Origin: Luzula sylvatica
Taxonomy: Eukaryota; Streptophyta; Magnoliopsida; Poales; Juncaceae
Length of the DNA: 64,000 nt
Direction of reading: 5' to 3'
Assembly (NCBI GenBank): GCA_946800325.1
Contig: OX326959.1
Span: 26,109,447 to 26,173,446, forward strand
Shown here: positions 45,217 to 55,999 of the stretch, in pieces
How the letters are laid out: every line of letters starts with the position of its first letter
How positions within the stretch are numbered: the stretch's first letter is position 1
Translations under genes and position numbers: made by a program
Notes under the pieces: model-generated
What the model saw: the letters and a program-made list of their open reading frames with translations, nothing else
Told to the model about the DNA's origin: nothing
Database searches by the model: none

Positions 45217-46100
45217 TAGTGTTTTAAAGCGGCGCAAATTATCGAAATTGCGGACTACAATTTAGAATCGCAACCATATATTGCGCAAGATTGCGTTTTT
45301 GAAAAATTGTGGAAATTGCGGCGATATTGCGGCCAAATATCGGTAAAATTGCGGTATTGCGGCTAATAATTGCGGTTATATAATTGGTTTGAATAGATTT
45401 TGCGTATTGCGGTTATATAATTGGCTAATAATTGCGGTATTGCGGCTAATTATATATCGAAATCGCTCGTCTCGACGAAAGGAACACAGTCATGGACATG
45501 GATTTGGAAAATTGTCTTTTTATCCTGAATTAAACACAAAACACACGTTAAAGTAATTTCATCAAGAATTATTTAATATAAAGATTATAACATGATTTTG
45601 TGATTATTTATTATTTAATTTTCATGTGTCATTATCAAAATATGCTTATAACGTATATAACTTCTAAAATGTGTCAATTTCATTTATAAATATATGAATT
45701 TCACAATTTTCATTGTATTTCATTGATATTTCGATTTAAAACTTGAGTTATATTGTTTTGATATTTTTAGGATGTCGACGAAAAATTCCACAACAAAATC
45801 TAAATCCAAATATCTCGTATAATTGAATTTTATGATCAATTTTTTTTTTACACTGAAAATGTTCGTGGCAACTATTTTATTTTTTTTTAGAAGAAAATTA
45901 TAAAGAAGATTTTATGATATTAGTGGTGAAAAAAAGATATTGTGAAAAATATATTTAAACACACTATTATTATTACATAATTTAATATAGCAACGAATCT
46001 CCGCAATAAGGTCATAACGTCACAATTGTGCCCGCAATCGCAATCCGCTGCAAAAAAGGCCTCACCGTAATTGACCGCAATATCGTAATTTTAAACATTC
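45217..46100. mobile_element. hAT-like non-autonomous element, 884 bp, 8-bp TSD
   Basis: Left end TAGTGTTTTAAAGCGG; right end, read inward, GAATGTTTAAAATTACG. Flanking ATTTATAT is identical (45209-45216 and 46101-46108). Subterminal regions are packed with ATTGCGG / CCGCAAT motifs in inverted orientation. No coding. Confidence 0.7.
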
Positions 46101-46108
46101 ATTTATAT

Positions 46109-46755
46109 ATTATTATATACTATCAAGTGAGAGAAAAAAAGAAGATAGTTTAGGCATATTTTCGAAAACTAGAAGAGGAGGGAGGAGTACTGGTGATAAT
46201 ATTCCTCATTTCGGAGGGGTTGACAATAAATTTGGCCATAATTTGGCCATTTTGTATTAAACAAAAGAGGCCTTCTACCATGCTCCCATATTTTATCATA
46301 GGAATCGTGACTTCACGGTAGGGGAAATATTAATTGGGAGCTCTTATCCAATTCCAAAAATCTCCCCCAATTAATTTTTAATGTTAATTTGATTATTTTA
46401 ATTAAAAATTAATTCATTGGACCATCGATTAATTTAATCTAAAGTTAATTAATTAGATTTTTAATTGCATTTTATTTAGGTGTTAATTGAATTCTTAATT
46501 AATTTGGTATAAAATATGTTTATGACAAAATGATGTCATGTTTACTCCATTACGATTTTGAAAGGACAATTGGGAAAAATATTATAATTTTCCTAAACAA
46601 AAATGCATTATTGTCTGCTTCTAGAATTCAATGTCAACCCTTTGGTCAATTGCGATTCACTTTCCTTTGTGCATTCTGAGCTGAATTATTTTGCAAGAAA
46701 ACTATTTTTTTTTTCCAAAAGTAATGAAAATTATATGCACTTTTTGGGCCCACTT
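46109..46755. other. Intergenic, AT-rich, no gene seen
   Basis: Contains a stretch rich in TTAATTAA at 46370-46500. No frame of interest. Confidence 0.4.
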
Positions 46756-46758
46756 GAC

Positions 46759-46802
46759 CCCATATATAAATGTCTCCTCCCTTCAACTCAACTCAACTCA
46801 AC

Positions 46803-46850
<48 letters not shown>

Positions 46851-46915
46851 TCTCTCTCTCTCTCTCTCTCGCTCGCTCGCTCTCGCTCACACACACACAC
46901 ACACAATTGGAACTA
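46759..46915 (+). promoter_or_regulatory. TATA box and (CT)n/(CA)n 5' UTR of the small ORF
   Basis: CATATATAAATG at about 46761-46772 is a good TATA element. It is followed by repeated CAACT and about 32 CT dinucleotides with GCTC interruptions (46806-46888) and (CA)n, typical of plant 5' UTR microsatellites. Confidence 0.6.
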
Positions 46916-47068
46916 ATGGTGAAGCACCAAGTTACAAAATGTGGAGTTGTTCACAAACCCAAAGGTACCATGCCTAAGAGAGGAAGTATCAAACTCAAGA
47001 TTTTCAGAGAATTGATCATGGCCATCAAATTCATGACGAAACCAGAAGGAGAGAAACTGAAAGCATGA
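46916..47068 (+). CDS. Hypothetical 50-residue basic protein
   Basis: ATG 46916 to TGA 47068, beginning MVKHQVTKCGVVHKPKG and ending KFMTKPEGEKLKA. It is Lys-rich, with no signal peptide, membrane segment or metal motif, and I do not recognise a family. Support for a gene comes from context: a TATA box about 150 bp upstream, a CT-rich leader, and the first ATG after the leader in this frame. Another frame covering the same bases exists (46603-46977) but has no promoter logic. The purine-rich coding style differs from the AT-rich surroundings. It could be a short regulatory peptide gene or the remnant first exon of a larger gene. Confidence 0.45.
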   Translation: MVKHQVTKCGVVHKPKGTMPKRGSIKLKIFRELIMAIKFMTKPEGEKLKA

Positions 47069-47726
47069 AACTTTTAACTTTTACTTTCTTTCTCTCTACC
47101 GAAAAAAAATTTTGCATCATGCATGATATATATTTGTTGTAAAAGGGCTGGCTTCTTATATTTTTTTTCGAAGTTGGCACCTTCCATGTATGTAGTTGTG
47201 TTACCATCATGAAATCTTTTGACGAATTTTAAGTCACATAAGATTTGAATTTTATGTTTTTATTTTTGGTCCTTTTCTTTGTTTATCTTTATTTAAATGG
47301 TTTTAGCAAGTTGGTGATGATATGGAGGTCTTCTATTGCAAGCTATAAACCCTACAAATCATGGAGTTATCTTGGATAGTATTAATGGAGTATTGAATCT
47401 CTAATTGAAATGGTGTTTCTTGGTTTTTTTTAGAAGCATCAATGAATAGGTTTTTACTCTTTAGGCTTTGAAGGGGCTTGGGTTTTTATGTATAGCCCCT
47501 TAAACTATGCTATTTTTAAAGTGTGATGATGTATGCTTGAAGGGGCTTGGCTTTTTTTTTTGTTCATAGCCCCCTTGGAATTATGTTAATTTCAAAGTGT
47601 GATGTATGTTTATTATTGTTCAAATAAAAAGTTTATCATTTGCTTGTAATTCGTAATTTATGTACGATCATATTGTTTTTATAATTTGTTACATAAATGT
47701 TGGCTTGGAAGCATTTATGTTATGGG
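47069..47726. other. Intergenic with a duplicated ~75-95-bp unit
   Basis: A unit containing GAAGGGGCTTGG, then ATAGCCCC, then TTTCAAAGTGTGATG occurs at about 47469-47535 and 47548-47615. The first 200 bp after the small ORF may be its 3' UTR. Confidence 0.4.
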
Positions 47727-48270
47727 TATTCATCACCGGCCTCGCAAAATAGATAACTCACATACATAAATGTGTAACAAATTAAAAAAATACAACAAGC
47801 ATATCAAAATGTTTGAAGTATTCTTTCAGAAAAAAGTATTATAATACACATTGTCACTAGAGTGTCACACAAAAAGTACATATAAAATGGTATACTAATT
47901 AAATATAAAAAGCACAACGAACACACAAAAAGTATAAAATTAATTTAACGGTATTTAGGCCTGTATTAATCATTGGCCTCGTAAAATATATAACAGACAT
48001 ACAAAAACTTGTAACAATTATGCACAAAAAATACAGTAAAAATATAAAAATATATTATGTAGTATGTATTCTTTGAAAAAATATATTATGATACATATAA
48101 TGATATATATTGTCACTAGAATATGTATATCCAAGATTTTTTTTTAAATTTAATGTACATACAAAATGCCTCTAAAAAATGGACATAGGAATGGTACAAT
48201 AACTACATATAAAAGTACAACGAACACACGCAAAAATATAAAATTAATTAACGGTATTTAGGCATAGAGA
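47727..48270. repeat. Two diverged ~240-300-bp direct repeats
   Basis: Both units run from CATTGGCCTCGTAAAAT-like sequence, through tandem 'ACATACAAAA' phrases, to ATAAAATTAATTAACGGTATTTAGGC. Units about 47727-47965 and 47966-48265. Confidence 0.55.
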
Positions 48271-48466
48271 TTCATTCACCTTTGGGTACATATCAATTAG
48301 AGTAGTGATACGTGGTTAATACTTAAGAATTAACACGTAAACACATGATTTAATATTATAATTGATAATTTAATTATCTTAATTTGTTATTTGACATCTA
48401 AATAAATTGTCAAACTATGAATTAAAATTTTAATTCTTAAATCTTTTCATGAAAGAGAGCTGGAGG

Positions 48467-49155
48467 TAGAGCTGGCAAAATCTGACCCGACCCGAAAAAA
48501 TGACCCGACCCGCCCGAACCCGACCCGACCCGAAAATATTGAAAAGTCAACGACCCGAATCCGAACCCGAAATCGAAACCGAATGACCCGAACCCGAAAT
48601 CGACCCAAAAACGAATGACCCGAACCCGAAATCGACCCGAAACCGAATGACCCGAATCCGAAATCGACCCGAAACCGAATGACCCAAACGATCCGAAATC
48701 CGAACCCGAAATTCACGACCCGAATGACCCGAAAATTAAAATATTATTGTTAAAATCAATATAATATTGTTAAAATATCTCGGAATCAATAAAATAAATC
48801 AGAAATTACCCGAAAACTAAATTTTTGGAAAATCGAATGATTCGAAATCAAATATTGTGAAATTTGAATTACCCGAAAATCAAAATAGTCACGACCCGAA
48901 TGATCCGAAAACCGAAACGACCCGAACCCGAATGACCCGAAAACCGAAACGACCCGAACCCGAATGACCCGAAAACCGAAACGACCCGAACCCGAATGAC
49001 CCGAAAACCGAAACGACCCGAACCTGAAAGACCCGAACGACCCGAAACCCGAACGACCCGAAACCCGAACGACCCGCGACCCGATGACCCGAATGACCCG
49101 CAACCCGAAACGACCCGACCCGAACCCGACCCGACCCGCCCGATTGCCACCTCTA
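48467..49155. mobile_element. hAT element built of CCCGAA tandem repeats, 8-bp TSD
   Basis: Ends TAGAGCTGGCAAAATC and, inward from the right, TAGAGGTGGCAATCGG; exact 8-bp TSD GCTGGAGG at 48459-48466 and 49156-49163. Most of the 689 bp is a degenerate minisatellite of GACCCGAA units (arrays at 48485-48730 and 48890-49140), with a short AT-rich centre. The antisense frames (FGSGRFGF-type) arise from the repeat and are not taken as genes. Confidence 0.85.
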
Positions 49156-49364
49156 GCTGGAGGTATGTTTAATATTTTCCTATCAATTAATATATATCTT
49201 TCTTGTCATATTTAACAATTTCAATAGTAAATAGTAAATACATACAAACATATATTTTTTTTTAAATTATCTAGATTTGATTTATGAAAAAGTTAGAGTA
49301 CGTCGTTATCAGAGAAAGAACCCTTAGTTATTATTTTTTGAGCAAAATCCTAGACGACGAATCG

Positions 49365-49468
49365 TGCTTATTTTTTTATTCAATATTTATATAGTATCAA
49401 TGAGACTCGAATCCACAATATACGGATCATGTATCAAAGTACCTAACCAATATCCAAGCTAAGAGATA
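49365..49468 (-). mobile_element. tRNA-derived SINE, minus strand
   Basis: On the minus strand an A-box-like stretch (TTAGCTTGGATATTGGTTAG) precedes a B-box-like GGATTCGAGTCTCAT, followed by an A-rich tail. It lies directly beside the MITE at 49471. Confidence 0.5.
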
Positions 49469-49470
49469 AT

Positions 49471-49643
49471 GAGTAATTATATACAACATGCTCTCGCAAT
49501 ATACTCTCGCAGAGAAATATTGATCATACGTTGGATATTGTATTCATACTATTAAAATTAGTTTAATTTAATTCAATCAACACCTTACACCTTATTATCC
49601 TGTTGTCAATCATGTTACGAGAACATATTATACATAATTACTC
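49471..49643. mobile_element. Mutator-type MITE, relative of 63761-63932
   Basis: TIRs begin GAGTAATTATATACAAC and, inward from the right, GAGTAATTATGTATAAT. Flanking 10-mers match at 8 of 10 positions (AAGAGATAAT / ATGAGATCAT). The interior (ATTGATCATACGTTGGATAT) matches the 63.8-kb copy in opposite orientation. Confidence 0.75.
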
Positions 49644-49973
49644 ATGAGATCATTGGGATCATTAGTAAGAACCCTTAATTTTAATATGACATAAATTTAG
49701 CATGAATATGACAAAAAAAACCCAGCCATATTTTCCAATAAGTAGGATTTGGTATGAGTTATGATGGGTACCAAAAATACTTGTAAAAACATTATTCAAA
49801 CTTTATTCAAGAACAAATTAGACACGGTTGCTTGCTCTTCTGAATAATTGGCTTTTTCAATTACGAGTTAATTTCCAATTCAATACGCGTAATTTATGTT
49901 TTTTTAATTGACCATGGCAAGACTGATTTTTAATTAAAATATAAATTATTTATTAAGTACTAATTAAAATATA

Positions 49974-50415
49974 GGGAATTTTTCAAAAATGACAGATACC
50001 TCCCAACTTACTTTTTTAATATTATCAAAAAAAAAAAAACTGTTTAATTTTTTTATATTCCCTCAAAAACACCCTACAATATTTTTTTTAACATTTCATC
50101 CAAAAATATCCTTATTGATTTTTTTTATAAATTATTTGCACGATATAAATTATTAACAAATACAAATACATAAATCCATGTTATTATATTAAAAACTGAT
50201 TTATGATAATATTTTACAACACACAATTTTATTTAATTATGAAAATTTTCAAATAATCCCTTATCTCTTTTTCGAATTTGTAAAAAAAAAAACCAATTTT
50301 TGGATACTCCAAAAATATCTCTTTCTCAAAATTTTCATTTCCCTCCCAAAAAAGAAATCTCACATTTTAGATACAACAAAAAAATGTCTTTTTCAAACTT
50401 TTCACAACCACCACC

Positions 50416-50452
<37 letters not shown>

Positions 50453-51512
50453 ACCCACACACACACACCCCCACCACCACACAATAGGAATTAAACTTAA
50501 CATTCCATGGTGTTGCAATTTTTCAGGACTAAAATACTCTTCTATTTTCCATAATTAATTCAATTATGTTATAAAATAAAAATAAAACAACAAGAAACAA
50601 AGAAGAAGAAAAAAATTATATGCAAATGGATTGCTTTATACATCTATACAGTGAACATTATCCTCTTTATACAGTAGAAATTGTGAGTTAGGTCAAAAGA
50701 AAAGTTACAATACCAAGAATTAATGATATACTAAATATCTTACATAATTATGACAACCATATAATTATGTTCATAACAAATTAAGCATTTTTGTATTATT
50801 ATTAATTTTAAAATCTCCATAGATATTTACAAAGTGTTACTACTATAATAAATGACATACCAAAATATCCTTCTATTTTCAAAAAATTTACTACTGTAAT
50901 AAATGATATATAGTTTTTTTAAATTATATATATGAAAAAATATATATAAAATAATATCAAAATATTTATGGAGATTTTTAAATGACTAAAATAATACAAA
51001 AAAGATTTAATATAATTAAATGTGGAAAATAGAGGGGTATTTCGGTTCAAAAAAATTCAACACAATGAAATGTTAAGTTTAATCTATAAGAGGATAAATG
51101 AAATGAAAAGTTCGGGAGAGATGGTTTTTTACAAATTCAAGAAAAAGATAGGGGGTTATTTTCAAACTTCCTTGTAGTATTTATAATATATAAATATATT
51201 ATTTTATTAAATAAATACTATTTCATATTATATTTTTTACATTAAAAAGTTTATATAATACATTGTAGAATAGCATAATAAATGAGATAATATGATATTA
51301 TGAAATGTTATATTGTGAAATATTATTTATTTATTTGTTTATAAAATAAATTGTGAAGGTACTTTTTGTACAAAAATGGATGGAATGTTAAAGATAACAT
51401 TAGTAAGGAGTAAAAAAATTTCAACTCGATTTCTAGAGGTTTTTACAACAATCTAAAAGCCAAGGGTTGTCTTGATAATTCTAAAAATAATGGGCGTTTT
51501 TGAAAATTTCTC
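49974..51512. mobile_element. Mutator-type long-inverted-repeat element, 1.5 kb, 9-bp TSD
   Basis: Left terminus GGGAATTTTTCAAAAATG, right terminus read inward GAGAAATTTTCAAAAACG, with exact TAAAATATA on both sides (49965-49973 and 51513-51521). Inverted similarity extends inward, for example TTAAACTTAACATT at 50492 against its complement near 51075. No transposase. It contains the 36-base C run. Confidence 0.75.
50417..50452. repeat. Poly(C) run of 36 bases with CA/CCA flanks
   Basis: An uninterrupted C homopolymer in otherwise AT-rich DNA, flanked by CCACCACC and (AC)n. The length is approximate because such runs are assembly-prone. Confidence 0.8.
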
Positions 51513-51521
51513 TAAAATATA

Positions 51522-51981
51522 ATATTAGATAAACCATTAATCGACCAAATTTCGGCCCAATATAGTGTTATATTTCGATTATAAATTATCGGACCAAGAT
51601 TTTAAACTACTCTAAAGCCCATCTATATGTTGCAATTTTATGTGTCTCTTTCATTTGGTGGTAACACGTGGAGCCTCTGTTATATTTTGGAATTGAGAGG
51701 TGGTATAACTTATAAGGTCCATTTATGCATATGCTTGATTGCAACTAAACATTAGGCGCAGAAAGCAATTTTCTAGGTCCCCTGAACTAACATTGTCAAT
51801 ATGAGAACATTTTATATTAGTCCCTGCATTCTGTCTGAATAATAATCAATCCCTTCTATCAATTACATAAGTGTGAAGAAGATATGGATATTTTCCAATT
51901 TGATAATAAATTAGGTTCTTTAATGCAAATTTCACAATAAAATAATGACTTATCTATTTATAGCCAATAGCCAGCAAAAGG

Positions 51982-52028
<47 letters not shown>

Positions 52029-53678
52029 AAATCTACACAAAGATTTTGTTGTCTGGCGTGCTGGTTACATCATCAGATTTCAAGGCCGAATTATCCATCT
52101 TAATCATATGTATTCATTTTTATTATGCACCCCCTTGTTTCAACATCTTAATTGTTCAAGTTCATAGACACAGTAACTTGCTAAAAGAATAGCAAATTAA
52201 TTTTTTTCTTTTTTCTTTTACAAAAATATGAATGCATAAGTTTGTGTTTGATTTATGAATCATATAAGACTAATTAATATAAACTCGTACATGTGTAAAA
52301 CATTTATGATTGATTTATGTGATCAAATAATCAAAAATATTACCTATCTTACAAATTTTGCCTAACTTTCTATTAACTCCCAACAATATGAAAGAAAAAA
52401 AAAAAAAGGACAAACTCACCCTCTTTGAGCCCAAATATTGGGCGCAACACAACCCACTACTATTTCATTTAAATATTATTTTTGTTCAATGAGTTTCAAT
52501 GTTGCTTTGTCAAATAATCCTACTGTGAATATGAATCTCTGATATATGTATTATTACACAAGTTTGATTACAAATTATTGGTTAAATTTAGTTTCATAGA
52601 AAATCACCGCATAAAAACTAAGTTTGACTACATTCTGCTAGCTCCTATTTTGATATGTAGAGATTTTTGGAATAACATATCCAAAGAGAGAGTGATGATT
52701 TCATTAAAAAATGGTAATTTCTTTTTCTACCAACTTATTCTCACAAATTTTATATATATAGGCTCTAATAGTTTTAAACTACGCACATTGATGGTGGGCG
52801 AGCCTTCCGGAGGTGAATCCTATTAATGAGAACATTGTATCATTTTCTTCTCTTTGTTCTATAAAAATTGAGAAACTTTTTTGGATTATTAATAATAGAA
52901 TATTATCACATAAAATAAATTTTGATTCCATATTTTACTAAGGCGTTATTTATTACATCAACTTAAAAAAAGTACTATATCAACATATTAGATTATATAT
53001 CATAAAAATGACAAAAAATGGTTATGTTTTTTCTGTCCCTACAAATTAATAAATTTTCATGTTAGATGCTGGTGGAGTGACAATTTTGTGTTTTCTATTA
53101 AGAATGACAATGTGATGGTACAAAAAATGCTTATGTCCTCCTTATTATCATAAAAATTAATGCTTCATATTAAAATAAAAATATAATTATGGTAGTGGTT
53201 GCGTAATACATCTTGAGATTGCCACATTGACAACAAATTGAGTGAGGAGTCATATTTATGTAACTATAGCATTTTGTGTTTTCTATTGGTAGTCCAAACA
53301 AGATGCTAGTGGAGTGGCAATCATAAATAGAACTTCTCGGGAACAACACCTCAAATTATGGTGTTATTCCTCCTTCCAATTCCTTCCAACATTTTTTTGT
53401 CTCAATTTTTATTTTCAAATATCACACAATTCACTGGTTCATTACCAAAAAAGTTGGTGCAAAAACACTGATCATAAATTTAAGACAAATGAAATCCAAG
53501 GAAAAAAAAAAGGTTTCGTGATTTGCAAAATTTTATTAACATGATTCCTTCAATCATTATATCGGTTTAAAAGCATTGATCATGTTTCTAAATTATATCG
53601 AATCATGATCCGATTGCATTAGAGTTTGCATCAAATTTGAATTAATTCGGATTAGATAATTTTGAAGTTTTAAACCCA
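51522..53678. other. Intergenic, no gene seen; (CT)n microsatellite at 51981-52024
   Basis: AT-rich. About 21 CT dinucleotides at 51981-52024. A phrase with TGCTGGTGGAGTGACAAT recurs at 53067 and 53302. Short frames only. Confidence 0.5.
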
Positions 53679-53687
53679 TTTATGTAG

Positions 53688-53946
53688 GGGGCTTCTATCA
53701 TACACCCATTTTCTTATCATACACCCATTTTCAAGGGTATTTGGAGTAATTATCCATTTATGAATATTTAAGGTAAGATATCAAATATATTTATCAATTA
53801 ATGTTTAACTAAATTGGAATTTTTTGTTGTTCATTTAAATCAAAATTTCTATAAAAGATAAATTTTATGATACACCCTTTTACAAATATAATTAATTGCT
53901 AAAATACCCAAAATACTCTTGTAAAAAGGTGTATGATAGAACTCCC
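53688..53946. mobile_element. Mutator-type MITE, relative of 820-1051
   Basis: TIRs GGGGCTTCTATCATACACC and, inward from the right, GGGAGTTCTATCATACACC. Flanking 9-mers TTTATGTAG / TTTATGTAA differ at the last base. The TIR sequence clearly belongs with the 820-1051 family (CTATSATASACCCATTTTC). Confidence 0.7.
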
Positions 53947-54534
53947 TTTATGTAATACCAACGCAATTCATTTGTCAGTAAGAATCTTTCAAAAGAATTT
54001 TGCTTGTATAAATGCATTCTTATCCTTTCATCCCAAGAATGGCAAGAAAAGGACTCGTTCAATTATAACCTACTTATCACAATGCTTGAACTTTAAAAAA
54101 GAACAACAACAATGTTTCCGAACATTTTGATTTTACTGAAAGCTCTATAATACAACACCACCACCCAAATGAACAAAAAAAAAGAGAAAATATCTAGGTG
54201 CAAAATATTACAAGGATAAAAATAACTAGTTGGTGTTTTAAATAGAAAAAGCTAAAAAAAGAGGTTCCTGTTTTAGTTTTTACTATTTTTTTGGATTTTT
54301 ATTTTTCTAATTTTTTTTTGCTTTTTTCTAGATTAAGGACCCTAATTATTAACCCTAATTTGACTGGCAAGAATTAGACAACCTCTTGATTAATCTCCAT
54401 CTCAGCTCTCAAATGAAATCGAATTAAATATACTTCTTAAATAACAAGGCTGAGATGAAAACTACACCAAAAAATTATCTAATAGATACCTCTAATTACT
54501 TAAACTCCTCCCTCAAATCTCAATGAAACTCATT

Positions 54535-55997
54535 TTACATCATGGAGCTGTTAACAAGGCTATACCAAGAAGACGAAGACCCAATGTTGTTCCAATAATC
54601 TTTCGCCGAGTCATGCACCGAACCGTTTCCCATCCCATTTCCATTTCCATTTCCATTTCCATTTCCATCGAGTTGTTGCCATTGAAGTCCTCCATCCAGG
54701 GCCTCCTTGCAAGAAGAAGAAGAAGTGGAGCCTTGCACCATCACATTGTCATTTGCATCGCCTCCATTTGCACCTTCAACTGGACCTGTCCCTTCTGGAG
54801 CATTTGCATTAGCTTCAAAAGAAGGCATGACAATCTCCTCTCCATTACCAGCACCGAGTTGACCAATGTCAGTACCTGCATTGTTACCATTTGTACCAAA
54901 TCCATAGAAGAAACCTTGAAAACCACCATTGCTGTTATTACCATTCCCATTGCTTTCAACAAAGCCACCACCCCTTAGTATGTCAAGAAATCCATTTGGG
55001 TACCCTTCATGCATGACAGGAATCATGTTTGGTTTGTTAAGACCACATGCAAAGGCAAGAGTCAAGTCACTAGGAGGTGGAATGAGGGATGCAAGCAAAG
55101 GAGTGGAATTAGGGTTAGGGTTAGCAGAAGTTGCTAAATTTTGAGGGTTTTCTTGCACTTTCTTTGGAGTTGAGGGATTAGAAGGAGACGGAGATGAGCG
55201 CTTATTTTTGCGACAACCACCACCTACGGGGACATTGCGGAGAGATCCACCTTGAGTCCAGTATCGGCGACAACTCTTACAGAAGTACCTGATAATCAAT
55301 CATACAAGTTCATTATCTTGTAATGCTAAAACATAAAATTAAAAATCATTCAATATAGTTACAATTGATCGATTACAAGGTATGAACGTGTGATTTTTAT
55401 TTTAGTATAACGGCTTGTGACATTTTAATTCCAAGCTCCACCTTTTAAATTGAATATAAACAAAGTGCAAAGGTAAAGTTGGTTGGTTCACATGAATAAT
55501 GCACAGGGCTTCATTAGTTCGTATAATCAATTAATTTTCTCCATCATTTTGCTTCCACCCACTAGCCTTGATTCACTCAAATCCACTCAAATTAAAATGC
55601 GTAATAGTACATAAACACACACATAAAACAAGTGCCTAAAATATTCATAAAGTATGGTCTGAAGCATCAAGTCTTCATAATCAATATCTTCTTTTTAATC
55701 ATCAAATAATGTTTTTATTATTTGCTGCCAATGGAATACATACCTAGGTTGAGACAGACTGTAATTGTTGTAGTAACAGAACTTTGTATTGGTGGAGTCG
55801 CACCGAGGGCACTTCAGAGCCTGTTCAGGTTGCGGTCTCGGTTTCTTCTGTTGCTCGTTTTGAACTTGAGACTGGTTTTCTTGCAATTGGTTTTGTTGCA
55901 TGTGGTGATGAAGATGTTGGTGGTTTTGGTTTTGGTTTTGGCGTTGGTTTTGCGGGTTGTGACATCCGAGCACCTCTTCCAACGGATGATTAGCCAT
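54535..55997 (-). CDS. Dof-type zinc-finger transcription factor
   Basis: Two minus-strand exons, 55997-55744 and 55288-54535, join in frame (AG|G = Arg85) to 335 residues; the 455-bp intron is GT-AG. The Dof finger is complete: C63-x2-C66-x21-C88-x2-C91, with [20 protein letters not shown] followed by [20 protein letters not shown] and the basic KNKRSS tail. Dof proteins bind AAAG cores in nuclear DNA. The N-terminus is rich in Gln/Asn/His; the C-terminal half is Asn/Gly-rich and contains a GNGNGN tract coded by about six GGAAAT units (54638-54668). The intron falls inside the finger, between the two Cys pairs. An upstream acceptor (CACGTAG just 5' of the ATG) and a donor at about 57428 suggest a 5' UTR intron. 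No damage seen. Confidence 0.9.
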
Positions 55998-55999
55998 TA

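Noticed and set aside
48447..49150. Glycine/phenylalanine-rich frames on the minus strand
   Set aside because: Translation of the CCCGAA minisatellite in a hAT element.
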